Shown piece by piece: positions 53,830 to 64,000 of a stretch of DNA of 64,000 bases (its first letter is position 1; every line of letters begins with the position of its first letter). Under the pieces are notes generated by a model, which was given only the letters and a program-made list of their open reading frames with translations, did no database searches and was not told the origin of the DNA. Position numbers and translations under genes: made by a program. Source of the DNA: Molanna angustata (Eukaryota; Arthropoda; Insecta; Trichoptera; Molannidae). The stretch lies in NCBI GenBank assembly GCA_963576475.1, contig OY754973.1, positions 8,516,052-8,580,051 of the forward strand, in the 5' to 3' direction.

Positions 53830-55675
53830 TTGTATTTATTAATGTATTGAATAAAGATACAAACTATAAAAATATATTACGTATATCATAGGATACATTC
53901 ATAGAATTATAATATACAATTCTATGGATACATTGCAAAGAAAAGGGATTTAAAAATATAATAGAAGATATTTTGCTTTTGGGATATTGATTAAATTATG
54001 ATTTGAAATTAATTAAGTACATACATATTTAAATAATGTGCATTAAATAACTACGTATTTTTACTTCATTCTTATTAATATAAGTTGCGAAAATTTGGAT
54101 GTAATAAAATAATATTATTACTAACAACACAACAAAATCTATCTATCCTTGTCACACGCACAGATTAGATAGAAGTAAATTTAAGTGCATTTCCTTCTGA
54201 CAACGCGATTTTGTTATTTTTATCAAAAAGTTATGTTGTAAATCATATATTTATGATGGTGTGTTACTAATCATTTTTTTGTGAAATTTGTGTCAAAAGA
54301 AAGGGAAAATACTGCTGGGATCAACTTAAGTGTTTACCTAAACAAAAAATATCCTTTTAAAATTAATGCAGATTGTTACAAGAAATCATTTTATTTTTTA
54401 TTTATTTATTTATCACAGAATTTAAATAATCGTCATTAAAAATAGATAACTGCTGCCCAACTAGGTATACCTGTTCTAGGGCTAGCAGTGTACATATTAT
54501 TATATTTCACAGGAGACATATAGGTTGTACCTATTTGATTTTTTTAAAGTATCTAAACAATATAAACTTAACTATTGTACATACACAGATTAAAAAATGG
54601 AATTGGAGTCATCATGATATGCATATACATACATATTGTGTATGTAGGTATCTTATAATTTATATTTGTCATTTACACAAATAATCTGAAATAGTATATC
54701 ATTTTAGGTAGGTATGTTTTATTAATTTGTCATTTACACAAATAATCTGAAATAGTATATCATTATAGGTAGTTATAATTGAGTTAGTTATAATTGATCC
54801 ATCACGCATTATTTTTGCATTTCTTTATTTGTAAAATGGTTGAACTGGTTGATAAGAAGTAGGAGGAGTAGAAAATAAATCAGGTCTCTCCATTGTAAAA
54901 AGCATTGTTTTTTTTGCTGCCTTTTTATAATCAGTTCAATAAATACATGTTTTTTTTCGTAAGTTTTCCCTTTTATATATTTCATAGTATGTTCAATTTT
55001 ATGTTGATCCATATTTTTTATACTCACAGCTCATGCAATATGACTACATTTACTAGAATACATTAAAAATAAAAATATCGAATATCCTGGTTCTTAAATA
55101 TTTAAAAAACAAGGTGTTTTCAGATATAAATTAAGTTCTAAAGGATTCCACACTTTGTATGTCAAATTATCACGGGCATTTGTCAATCGCAAAACAGGTA
55201 GAAATATTTAAATTATGATGTGTTTTTTAACATATCACCTTTACGTTAAACATGTCACTTTTCTATTTCAAAGTATTTTATGGAAGTGTGACTGACACAT
55301 TACTTCCGGTGCTCGGGTTAACTTTTATATAATTTCTACGTAGCTATAAAAACTTAGTTAGGTACATATATATTTTTTTATTTCTTCGCGAGGTAAATAT
55401 ATGAAATAAAAAATTGGTCGAGAATGTAGAAAGGTGTATCTTGCTTGTCAGTTTGGCCGGCTGCCAAAGTAAACGGAGTGAAATTAAAATCGACAATACA
55501 ATTTATCATCTCCCGTGTAAACGTGCAACCACAATTATTATTCTATGAAAAATATTATGTCATTGTTCAAAAATACTGTCTAACGTGAGGTTCAAAAAGA
55601 AGACAACACATGGATTGTAAGTGATTAAGCTTCGTCGTTTCAATCTATACAAATTGATACATACTTGTAATAAAT
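53830..55675. other. AT-rich gap with repeat scraps
   Basis: At about 54400-54490 lies an ATTT tract followed by ACTGCTGCCCAACTAGG, shared with 37365. Near 54666 and 54727 the phrase TTGTCATTTACACAAATAAT is duplicated about 60 bp apart. No coding signal. Confidence 0.4.
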
Positions 55676-55681
55676 TATAAG

Positions 55682-56003
55682 TTTTTACTATAATATACTA
55701 CATGTCGTACTTAGCAAATTTTGTATGAATCGACGTGAGGCATTTTTCCGGGGGATTTTTGACGTCTTGGTTGGCAGACCACATCGTTTTTATATAGAGA
55801 ATAACGGCTAATGTGAATTGTTTTCGGATTTATTTGTCGAAAAAACCACTTTTTTATTAAGATTTAGAGAACAGTTATCTAGGATGTGTTGAAATGTAAA
55901 GAAAACTGAAATATGTTGCCAACCAAAACGTCAAACGTGCGATTTTCCATGACTCCCTTTTTGCAAGGAGTAGGTACTACATCTAGTATATTATAGTAAA
56001 AAT
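55682..56003. mobile_element. Candidate TIR element, ~322 bp
   Basis: TTTTTACTATAATATACTAC at the left is inverted at the right as TAGTATATTATAGTAAAAAT. Inner words GACGTCTTGGTTGGCA and TGCCAACCAAAACGTC are also inverted. No coding capacity. Confidence 0.6.
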
Positions 56004-56096
56004 CTATAGAATTTCTAAATAATTTAAAAAAATGGAAAAAAATAAGATAAAATATAAGTATGTATCTATGGTATATTTTTTTATTCTTGCTTGACT

Positions 56097-56305
56097 TACC
56101 TAGTTGTTACCAACACTATAAACCATTTGACTTGTGTGCGGGCTACCAAAGTTCGATCTCAGCAAAAGAAAAATTGATTTAAATTCACTGATCACGCAAA
56201 TATTGCTTCTATGGCTGGAAACATTGGTTAGTTGGTAGAAATTGATATATTGCGATAAACTCGCCACTTGCGCAGGGTACAAGGAATAGTTCATTGTTTA
56301 ATAAT
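56097..56305 (+). mobile_element. SINE family A, decayed full-length copy
   Basis: The head keeps TGTGCGGGCTACCAAAGTTC with a damaged B box. The body has CACGCAAATATTGCTTCTAT, GGTTAGTTGGTAGAAATTG and AAACTCGCCACTTGCGCAGG. The order matches 26634-26856. Confidence 0.75.
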
Positions 56306-56309
56306 TAGG

Positions 56310-56690
56310 TATTACTTTATTTTATTTCATTTCACAAAGGACAGCACACAGTACCTACATGGATACAATTATTAAAAGTAAATAAGTAAAAATACAAATA
56401 TAACATGTACCTCTTACGTACTAAACCTAATATCAAAATAAGACAATAAAAAAGTGTGAATTGGTGTGCGTGCATGAGAGAAGAGTAACAATATGTGTGT
56501 GTGTGTGAAAGAGATATCTAGAAAGATTGTGAGTGTTTGGGTGTGTATGTGTGTGTGAGAGTGGATGTGCATTAATTTGTGTGTATACACGATAGACGAA
56601 CATATATTGACAGATTCATAAGTTGAGAAGAAAGAGAAAATATATTGCTGAGGGTGGTTGGGAAAAATAAAATTAATCAGTACCTAGTTG
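56310..56690. other. 3' flank with GT-rich simple repeats
   Basis: TGTGTGTGTGTGTGAAAGAG near 56493 and further GTGT runs to about 56585. It probably belongs to the 3' untranslated region of the minus-strand LINE fragment that ends at 56698. Confidence 0.4.
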
Positions 56691-56697
56691 TTTATTG

Positions 56698-57141
56698 TTA
56701 TAATGGCACGATGTTAGATATAAGTTTGTTTATGAATATCATATGTGAATCAAAAAATATGTCTATATCGGCATTTTTTTCGTAAGAGTTGAATAAGTTT
56801 ATAATTCTGTTAATCGGAGCGTTTTTGGAAGCATTTGTTATACAGATATTGGAGAAGAAAAATGACGTATGTCTTGTCCGGCGAGTAAATCTATTAAATT
56901 TAATATTGGTAATAATTTCATGGCATTCTTTGTTTCCATTTAGTATACTGTGAAGGAACATAAGGTCTGAAATATTGTACGTCGCGTGGTCAAAGAAGTT
57001 AGTATAGTAGGTTGGTAAGTATTGTTGCAACGGTATTTGAATATTTAATGAATTTATTCTGAATTTGATCCAACGAGTGAATGTAAACCTTGTACTGGGG
57101 ATTCCATATAGTTGATGAGTATTCAAGATGACCCCTGACAA
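56698..57141 (-). pseudogene. LINE RT C-terminal region, 147 codons
   Basis: The minus-strand frame encodes RFTFTRWIKFRINSLNIQIP, SDLMFLHSILNGNKECHEII, FNRFTRRTRHTSFF and APINRIINLFN before a stop at 56698. The order (short helical block, F-L-H-x-I-L-N-G, R-x-T-R-x-x-x-x-F, x-P-I-N-R-x-x-x-L-x-N) is the usual tail of jockey/CR1-type RTs. The upstream RT core is missing. Confidence 0.65.
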
Positions 57142-57144
57142 GAG

Positions 57145-59490
57145 AAAAATATTTAGTACTATAATTTCAATATGTTTGTCGAAGAGAAGTTTTGAATCAA
57201 GGTGTACCTACGCCAAGATCTTTAAAGTCTTGTTTTCGTCGGTAAAACTACATGGTTCAGTTTATAATTGTATTTCAGGTATAGGTATATTATTATTATA
57301 TGTAAGAGCATACATAAAAATCTTTAGTTTTAACAATAAATTAGAAACTTCGATGTTACAGTTATCAGACAACAATTTTTTGAACAAGTACATGTTAAAA
57401 CTTTTCCTAACGACTTGCACCGCATTCAAGAAATGCACTTAATTACAATTCATATAGTCATTATTGGCGTTCATTAAAATAATATAAACATATTGTCTAT
57501 CATACATATATCGATTTTCTATATCGATAGCTGCCAACTTTGCAGTTGATCTCTTGCCACAAATATTACTCTACTTCTAATGATTTTATTTTTTCTTTAA
57601 TTGAAGCTTAATCAATTGATACATTTCTTTCTTTGTTTGCATTATTTTAAACTGTTTGTATGGTGTCTATTTTTGTTTCTATATTATTATCTGTTTATAA
57701 GTATTGAACCACATAAATGGCTTATGCCGAATATCGTTTAATTTGTTTTTATTGTGTAAACTTATCTATTCTGAGTATTCTATCGGTCTTACTTATTAGA
57801 TTTAATTAATAGCTAAAAGATCGGTATTACGTATACTAAGATATGACTAATTAGTTCACCGAATGGTTTACGAATAACCCCATTATTTTTTTCGTATGAC
57901 CGCATTGGCTTTACAGATGTCAAAAAATAGATAAATGCATGTAATCTTTGGATAACTGACATCGAAAAATGAAAACAAACACCGTGTTATGCCGTATTGA
58001 GGAGTCAATTTGAATGCGATTGCGACGAAGAATAACAAGGAAAAACGTTATAAGTATTAAATTTTTCTGTCAATCTCAAATATGCGTCGGATCATACGTG
58101 AAAGATCCGCCATTTTGAAATACTTGGTATGACGCGTTAGTCATGCGTGAAACAACCTATCAACCTGTCCTAACTTGACGTCTATGAAATAAAGGTGTAA
58201 TAAAGATAGTCACGGTTTATAAGTAAACTTTTTCATTAATCATGCTCTATTACCAAGTAGGTACTATAGATACCTAGCTTACGTTTAGGTATAAGTAAGA
58301 CGGTAGGCATAATTTTATCTGTTTAATTTTTTTTTTATCTTTTGTTAATTTTAAATGTGTGTGATTCTTTTTTTTTCACGTTGTAACAAACACCTTATTG
58401 GCTAACTGCCGTAGATTATTTTTAAATAAAAATAATATCATTTTAAATTTACTAGTAATTTTACCTACTAACGTCTTTGGGGCTTCTTCCCACCCCTTTA
58501 TTTTTATTAGCTTCGGATTGAATAAATGGTTTCGTAAAATGGTATCTTTTGTTCATTTTATAGCATTTTTTTCTGTTTTCGTACATCTTTCGACTAACTG
58601 TAGCTTTACATCAGTAGAATATACTATGTACGACACCTACATGGGATAGTTCAATCATGATTATTTGCCTCGTATAACAGGTGATTCACCCACACAACTC
58701 TACATACTTTGCACATCGTCATGTCTGCAAAATTAATTAACGCTGGACTGTGTGCATATATGTACCATATACCTACATTAACTGTTGAAGTTGTAGGTAT
58801 ATGTTCAGTTTAAGACGAGAAGGTACCTACCTATAGATTCCCTTGACATCTCCTTGGTCCACCTCTCCTGTTAATTGACAAACCACTTATGATTCTCATG
58901 ATGAATTGACTATCGCGATTGTATCTATCTACATATGTACCTGCCCAACTGATTCATCTTCTATCATCTGTACTGGCCAGGTCTTACAGTCAGCTCATGA
59001 CAGAAACATCAAAGTGTAACAAATATATGAAATCGCATTTCACTTACTGTTAAGTCATAATCATCCTTTTGATACATCACCTAACGGACAATATTCAACT
59101 CAACATTGGTGATGAATTGTTCAAAATTGCCGTAGGTATGATTTTCGAGTTTTGTTTCCTCGCGTTTTCCAGTTTTCATATTTTTACATGATTTTCATCA
59201 TAAATATCTCAACTTTTACGATTATACTTATTTGGAAAAGATTCGCCCTGTTTCAGTATTTTTCAGTAATAAAACGAAACACTACAATAAGCTTTCTTAA
59301 CAATATTTGTATATTATATTTATGAGATATATTATGTGAATTTTCTCTTATAAAGAACAAAAATGAATAAGATTAGATTTATTCACCTTTATCACAACTT
59401 CAAAAATAAAATAATGATTAAATTTTTTTTTTAAATTTATTTGTTAGTAAAAATATAATGACAATATTTGTTATTTTGCCTATTCCCTTA
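57145..59490. other. Long AT-rich gap
   Basis: The frames at 57128-57442 and 58398-58649 show no domain. A less AT-rich piece at 57950-58190 includes GATCCGCCATTTTGAAAT, a word found near some animal promoters, but I see no gene attached. Confidence 0.3.
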
Positions 59491-59499
59491 AAGGGATTT

Positions 59500-59830
59500 T
59501 TAGCTGTGATATTAATAATTAATAATAATAGAACAATAATACACTAAATTTTCCGCTCTATTATACATAGTCCGGAACAACCCGTGCCTACTACTCAGAT
59601 CAACCATCGAGGATTTTTGTGTAATAATTCATTGTTTTTTTTTTAAATTCCTCGATGGATCCGCACTGCTTCAAACTGGCAGGCATCGGGTTCCAGACCT
59701 TGGGCAACAACACATCGTCGGTCCTACGTCCATAGTCATTGTAGAATTTGTTAGTGCGTAAAAGTTTGTTAGTCACTGATCTAGTTTGTCTGCCGTCTGC
59801 TATTAATAATCTGTCTTTACGTCTCAAAAA
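59500..59830 (-). pseudogene. LINE C-terminus
   Basis: The minus-strand frame 59827-59600 encodes TRSVTNKLLRTNKFYNDYGR, LLPKVWNPMPASLKQCGSIE and FKKKTMNYYTKILDG before a stop. The LPKxWNxxPxxLxxxxSxxxFKxxxxxxL pattern is a LINE RT ending. Its family differs from the others here. Confidence 0.65.
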
Positions 59831-59954
59831 AAAATGAATTATTAAACTATTATATTATGATTAGAGAAACTTTCTAAAACAGGAAGTTCCAGTGGGTCAT
59901 TTAGTTCTATACCGTAATATTCTAACCTAATCTTTGATAAACAAAAAATGGCTT

Positions 59955-60055
59955 CATAATGAATGCGTGTCAAGATAAAAAAAATGTGGTGTTCGATTCT
60001 CTCTGCCTACCTCATAAGGGGCCATGGCGTGATGGTTTGTATGTATGTAGTTATA
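59955..60055 (+). pseudogene. RTE family C, terminal scrap
   Basis: AATGCGTGTCAAGATAAAAA, TCTCTCTGCCTACCTCATAA, then GGCGTGATGGTTTGTATGTA: the last ~90 bp of a family C element. Confidence 0.8.
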
Positions 60056-60119
60056 TTATCTTTCATACAATTCGCCTATACAATAAAACGCAAATCCTTC
60101 GCAAATTGATGAGTTACAT

Positions 60120-60587
60120 GATTGCCATCATCATACCTCTTCGATTAGTTCAGATTGAACTACCTCAGAAGTAATCCCTTTCTAATGAAAAATGAATCAT
60201 CGAATATGGACGAGGCGGCAAAGAATTATTAGGTATTAATTGCAGACGACTTTGCATATTGAAGAGTTTTGATATTTTTTTATCGTGAGTTCCATCATCA
60301 GAATTAAATGAAATTCATATGTGTGAACATTTCTGAAGCACTTCCTTACCATTAAAAAAGAAAACATTAAAATCGGACACTGTTGTAAAGAGTTCTTTAA
60401 AATTAAAGAGTTTGAAGAATTTCTGATGTCCCTATCTTGACCAAATTGAAATGGGACCAATCTAATGAAAACCCCTTTCTAATAAAAAAAAAATCGTCGA
60501 TATCAGACAACGTAGTAAAAAGATATCACTGAACATACATGAAAAAAATTCGCGTCGAATTGAAAACATTCTCCTTTTTTACATTTT
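60120..60587. repeat. Non-coding TE-like segment
   Basis: GAGTTCCATCATCAGAATTA, AAACATTAAAATCGGACAC and GCGTCGAATTGAAAACATTC with CTCCTTTTTT resemble strings that recur in interspersed non-coding repeats of insects, as I remember them. The class is uncertain. Confidence 0.4.
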
Positions 60588-60775
60588 CTGGAGGGCAAGT
60601 CTGATCCAATCGGCGAAATCAAAACCCTCACGATAACCCATATCATGGATATAATTATTATATGGAGTTCTACAATATCTTTAGATGTCATAGAATTCCA
60701 TATGATAATTATATCCATGATGTGGGTAAATCACGAGGATTTTGATTTCGCCGGTTGGACCAGACTTGCCCCCTT
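60588..60775. mobile_element. Palindromic MITE copy
   Basis: From CTGGAGGGCAAGTCTGATC to CCAGACTTGCCCCCTTG. The arms are intact with a few mismatches, including an extra A in GTGGGTAAATCACGAGG. Confidence 0.87.
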
Positions 60776-60779
60776 GATC

Positions 60780-61485
60780 TACGAGTATGAACATTGAACA
60801 TTGATTTAATAATTCAATGAGTTATGGGCCAACTGTATTTCTGAGAAATATACACAGGTACTTTAGTGTATCAATCTGCTAGTCGAGATGTGGTTATTGT
60901 ATCTCTGCCAATGTGTAGGTACGTTAATAACGTAATTAATTATGCCAATCAATTTATTTTATAGATTTACTACAATATACATACAATCATAACGTATAAA
61001 ATCTTAGATATATCAATAAAAAATATGTTTTGCAATTTTATTTGTAATTGTTTTCATCTAAAGACGTGAGATTGTTTTGAAAAATGTTACAAATATTATA
61101 TTTTGCTATACTGTAAGGATAGAATGACTGTAAGGTACATATTGTTCTAATGTGTCGTGTTTCGTAAAAGCTGATTTTCAGACTTTAAAGCCATAACTTG
61201 GAAGATTAGTATTTCCGAAATTTGCCATGATTTTATACATAAAAATGAATCTTGCCACGACCGATTTTACTCACCAAGATATGTAAAAAGCTGAAGCAAT
61301 CGTTCAAATTGCATTTTCGTTCAAGCATTTACGCTTAGTTTAGGGAATCTATGAGAATATATCTTTATATCTCTTTTAGTTACAAGGACATATCCATTTT
61401 TAAAAAAAATAAATATTTAGTAGTATCAAAAAATCATTTCAATGTTTTCTTAATTCTTCTTCTATCGATTCTAGAATTTTTTTTA
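60780..61485. other. AT-rich gap
   Basis: Nothing recognised. Confidence 0.3.
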
Positions 61486-61489
61486 CTAC

Positions 61490-62085
61490 CTAATATGCTC
61501 TATATAAAATTAGGAAAGGATAAACAGACTGCAGAAATACCTAGAAAGATCGGACTAGGTTGGGCAGCCTATGGGAAATTCAAACATGTCCTAAAAACAG
61601 AGATATTTCCACATTTCTGAAAAGAAAATGTTTGAAATATGTATCCTGCCTGTGCTTATGTATGGTCTGAAAACTATCACGCTAACTGCGAGGACCATAC
61701 ATAAGCCAAAATGCACTCAGAGATCCATGGAAAGGCAAATGATAGCCGTAAATCTAAGAGAATAATTAGAATAATTAGAAATGAAGAAATCAGACGCCAG
61801 ACGAAAGTTATTGATGTCACGGATCGAGTTGCAAAACTTAAATGGCAATGGGCAGGTTATGTTGCCAGACAGGGTACGGACAGAAGGGCACTCAGAATTC
61901 TAAATTGGAGACCATGGGATATGAAAAGGGGAATAGGCCGGTCCCAGAAAAGGAGGGCCGATAATATTGTCCCTGTCGCTGGAAGCAGATGGGTTCAAAA
62001 AGCCCAAAAAAAAGAAGAGTGGAAGTTATTAGAAGAGGCCTACATCCAGCAGTGGAGAGATGATCTAAGTGTCCTTTGAAATTTT
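61490..62085 (+). pseudogene. RTE-like LINE, post-RT region to 3' end, frameshifted
   Basis: Successive frames encode EIPRKIGLGWAAYGKFKHVL, then KMFEICILPVLMYGLKTITL with TAR, then RNEEIRRQTKVIDVTDRVAK, LKWQWAGYVARQGTDRRALR, ILNWRPWDMKRGIGR and EEAYIQQWRDDLS. The order is that of the endonuclease-RT family very common in Lepidoptera (LKWQWAGH..., WRPR..KR..GRPQ.RW.DD, EAYVQQW). At least two frameshifts are present. Confidence 0.82.
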
Positions 62086-62149
62086 GAGCAGCATAACAAT
62101 AAAAAAAAGATAAAAGGTGACATTCAAGAATATTTTAACTCTCTCTTCT

Positions 62150-62685
62150 TCTGGGTCACAATCCCAAGATTGGTCTGCACCAAACACTCGATCTTTCCAC
62201 TTAACTTAAATATCAAAATTGATAAAATTTGCAAAGAATTTCAAATTTATTACGATTTTTTGTTTGGTCGTTTTAATATTGTCATATCCGCTAATTGTCT
62301 TTTCCAATATACACATTTTGATGATGGGATTGCCAGATGGCACCTGTCCAACGCACGCGTCTACTGGGACATCGATTTTTTTTCGGTTTTGGTGTGGGTT
62401 TGAAGCCACGGTGATACAGGTGATACCACTCGGAAGAAAGAAGAAAAATATGAATTTGGACTGCAGCGTGTGAATTGAAGTTATTGTGAACCTGTGACAG
62501 CCAACGTTGCGTGGGTGTCATTGAGAGCTGTGCATCTTGGCGCCCGACCGCTTAATCTCTGCCAAATGATACTGGTTATATAGTTATGTACCGTGTCTTT
62601 GCTTATATGTTGACAGCAATCATGTTGGAAAACCCCCTATGTTGGATTATCGTATAAGTATCTAATTTTATTTATGTTTTAAATA
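62150..62685. other. Unassigned sequence
   Basis: A GC-richer patch lies at about 62320-62560. Open frames exist on both strands, none with a motif I recognise. Confidence 0.3.
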
Positions 62686-62689
62686 TGAC

Positions 62690-62905
62690 GGAGAGAGAGA
62701 CGCAAAGCCATATACTTTGGTCACATATTCCGTTTGTGACAAATATGTCCTTCTACAACTGATAGTGGAAGGAAGACGGGGTATGGGGCGTAAAAGAATA
62801 TCGTGGATTTAAAATCCAAGACGGCGCGGTGGTTCGGGATGAGATTGGCGTGATGGTCGCCAACCTCCATTTGGAGCGTCACAAGAAGAAATTTATTAAG
62901 TGTCG
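62690..62905 (+). pseudogene. RTE/BovB-like LINE 3' end
   Basis: Frames encode LLQLIVEGRRGMGRKRISWI, a stop in place of a conserved Gln or Leu, then IGVMVANLHLERHKKK with a short AAGAAGAAA end. LLQLIxEGKxxGKRGxGRKxxSWL and a VANL terminus are a familiar LINE 3' signature. Confidence 0.6.
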
Positions 62906-62984
62906 CCAAACAAATGGATATTTACGGATTCGATGAGAGCCTCTTCTGCTGCACCAAAATTTGATTATTGTGTTAATTTGGTAT

Positions 62985-63235
62985 GGATAAAAAACTCATT
63001 CATCATGTCAGCCATCATTCATCCAGTAATGTTTATAATGACCTTCGCAGCTTCCTATTTAAAGCCGATAGCATCCAACCGTCTTCAGTCATTCGTCTTA
63101 TGTCATCGGACAACACCTTACCCGAGTACTTTCAATACTTCTTCTATCCGTTCAAGGTCGCCTATCCAGCACTTTATCGTCCATCTAGAGTCTATGGTTC
63201 GGGCGATGTACTCCGCCCAACTCCATAGAGCTATC
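62985..63235 (-). pseudogene. RTE-like LINE 3' end, opposite strand
   Basis: On the minus strand AEYIARTIDSRWTIKCWIGD is followed, after a frameshift, by SDDIRRMTEDGWMLSALNRK and LRRSL before a stop. WAxxIARxxDxRWTxKxL and DDIRRxxxxxWMxxAxNRKxWRSL belong to the same broad endonuclease-RT family as 61490 but in inverted orientation. Confidence 0.6.
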
Positions 63236-63239
63236 TATA

Positions 63240-64000
63240 CCGTTAAATGAAGTGTAGAATCAAATTTATTCCTTTTAGAGTTGTAGCCAAACATCTTGAA
63301 CTTTTAGCCGAGAAGGGGGGCGATTTGCACGTAAATCAACGAAGCAAAAAGCCACAAATTTGCACTCTGTGCAACCGGAAGCTTGTTCAAGATGTTTGGG
63401 GCGAAAATTATAAAACCAGATTACAAAGATTAAAAAGACATGTATTCAATATAATATACACTATAGTGAGATTACGGATGAATGGAATTTATGGAATTGT
63501 TGTCATAGGTATTTATTTATTTATTTAAGGGACAAATACAGTCTTATAAAAATACAAAAGGAATACAATATAAAATAAATAAAAAAAAACAGATCAGTTA
63601 CATTTGTCCACAGATGACAATCATAATATACAAGCACACACATTGCAACATTAAATAAGTAAGAATATAATCAAAATAAATAAAAATGTTATTAGAATAA
63701 ATTAAAATGTTATTAAAAAATTATTGCATGTTTGCCTGTTACGGGAAATAAATAACGGGAAGAGGAAAATAAAAAGGAAAAAGAATGGGACAAGGATTAA
63801 ATGTACTTCTATGATATAAGAATAAAAACAAATTAAAAAAAATAGCTGCAAAAATTAAAAAGTTCACGCCGTTATGCATAAAGAGTTTTTTTTTAACAGT
63901 TATTGCTAGCAGTGAATATATTAGAATGTGGTAAATTGCCGATAGGTTGTCATTAAAGAAATGACATACCCATTTGATAAATTCGTTTTCGATTTGAATT
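63240..64000. other. Unassigned sequence to the window end
   Basis: The frame 63247-63528 includes CTLCNRKLVQDVWG but no complete domain. A (TTTA)n tract lies at about 63511-63527, followed by AT-rich sequence that looks like interspersed repeat. Confidence 0.3.

Noticed and set aside
56097..56294. Minus-strand 64-codon frame
   Set aside because: Lies wholly inside a SINE copy on the opposite strand.
58080..58200. Host promoter at GATCCGCCATTTTG
   Set aside because: A single short word, no TATA or initiator alignment, and no coding exon nearby.

Overview
This window looks like a piece of a large, AT-rich, repeat-laden insect genome. The evidence is indirect: many decayed RTE-, jockey- and CR1-like LINE 3' ends of the kind abundant in Lepidoptera and Hemiptera, tRNA-derived SINEs, foldback MITEs, and frequent GTAGGTA/TACCTAC and GTAT-tail microsatellites. 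I cannot choose between those insect orders from the sequence alone. I found no convincing exon of an ordinary host gene. Nearly every coding-like stretch is a reverse-transcriptase (RT) fragment.

Layout. 1-3.7 kb: tandem arrays (149-bp and ~313-bp units) flanked by copies of one dispersed border sequence. 3.9-10.4 kb: SINE scraps, a foldback element, an RTE fragment interrupted by a jockey-like fragment, the first copies of a palindromic MITE, and an inverted repeat with a hammerhead-like core. 10.4-18.9 kb: mostly AT-rich sequence with short LINE C-termini, SINE copies and one plausible TATA promoter at 14.40 kb.

18.96-31.08 kb is the centrepiece, a nested structure of four layers. A 5'-truncated RTE-like LINE (minus strand, 3' end at 18.96 kb) carries an in-frame 90-bp tandem array. 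A full-length ~3.35-kb RTE LINE (19635-30056, minus strand) inserted into that array with a 13-bp target-site duplication (TSD). A 7,076-bp hAT-like transposon (20083-27158) then inserted into the RTE, with 14-bp terminal inverted repeats and a perfect 8-bp TSD. The transposon holds several ~1-kb inverted-repeat modules and at least two SINEs. Removing the hAT-like insert restores one uninterrupted RTE reading frame of about 970-1000 codons.

31-44 kb: more SINEs, LINE 3' ends (one with a clear TSD inside a relative), two further hammerhead-like inverted repeats, a retroelement with a nuclease-like C-terminus, palindromic MITEs, and an inverted pair of almost identical RTE 3' ends. 44.7-45.7 kb: a 93/148-bp tandem array with a 520-bp higher-order period. 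46-64 kb: further MITEs, SINEs, LINE tails in both orientations and long AT-rich stretches without recognisable content.

The elements do not form a pathway. The story is one of successive mobile-element insertion, tandem amplification and decay, with insertion order readable from target-site duplications.
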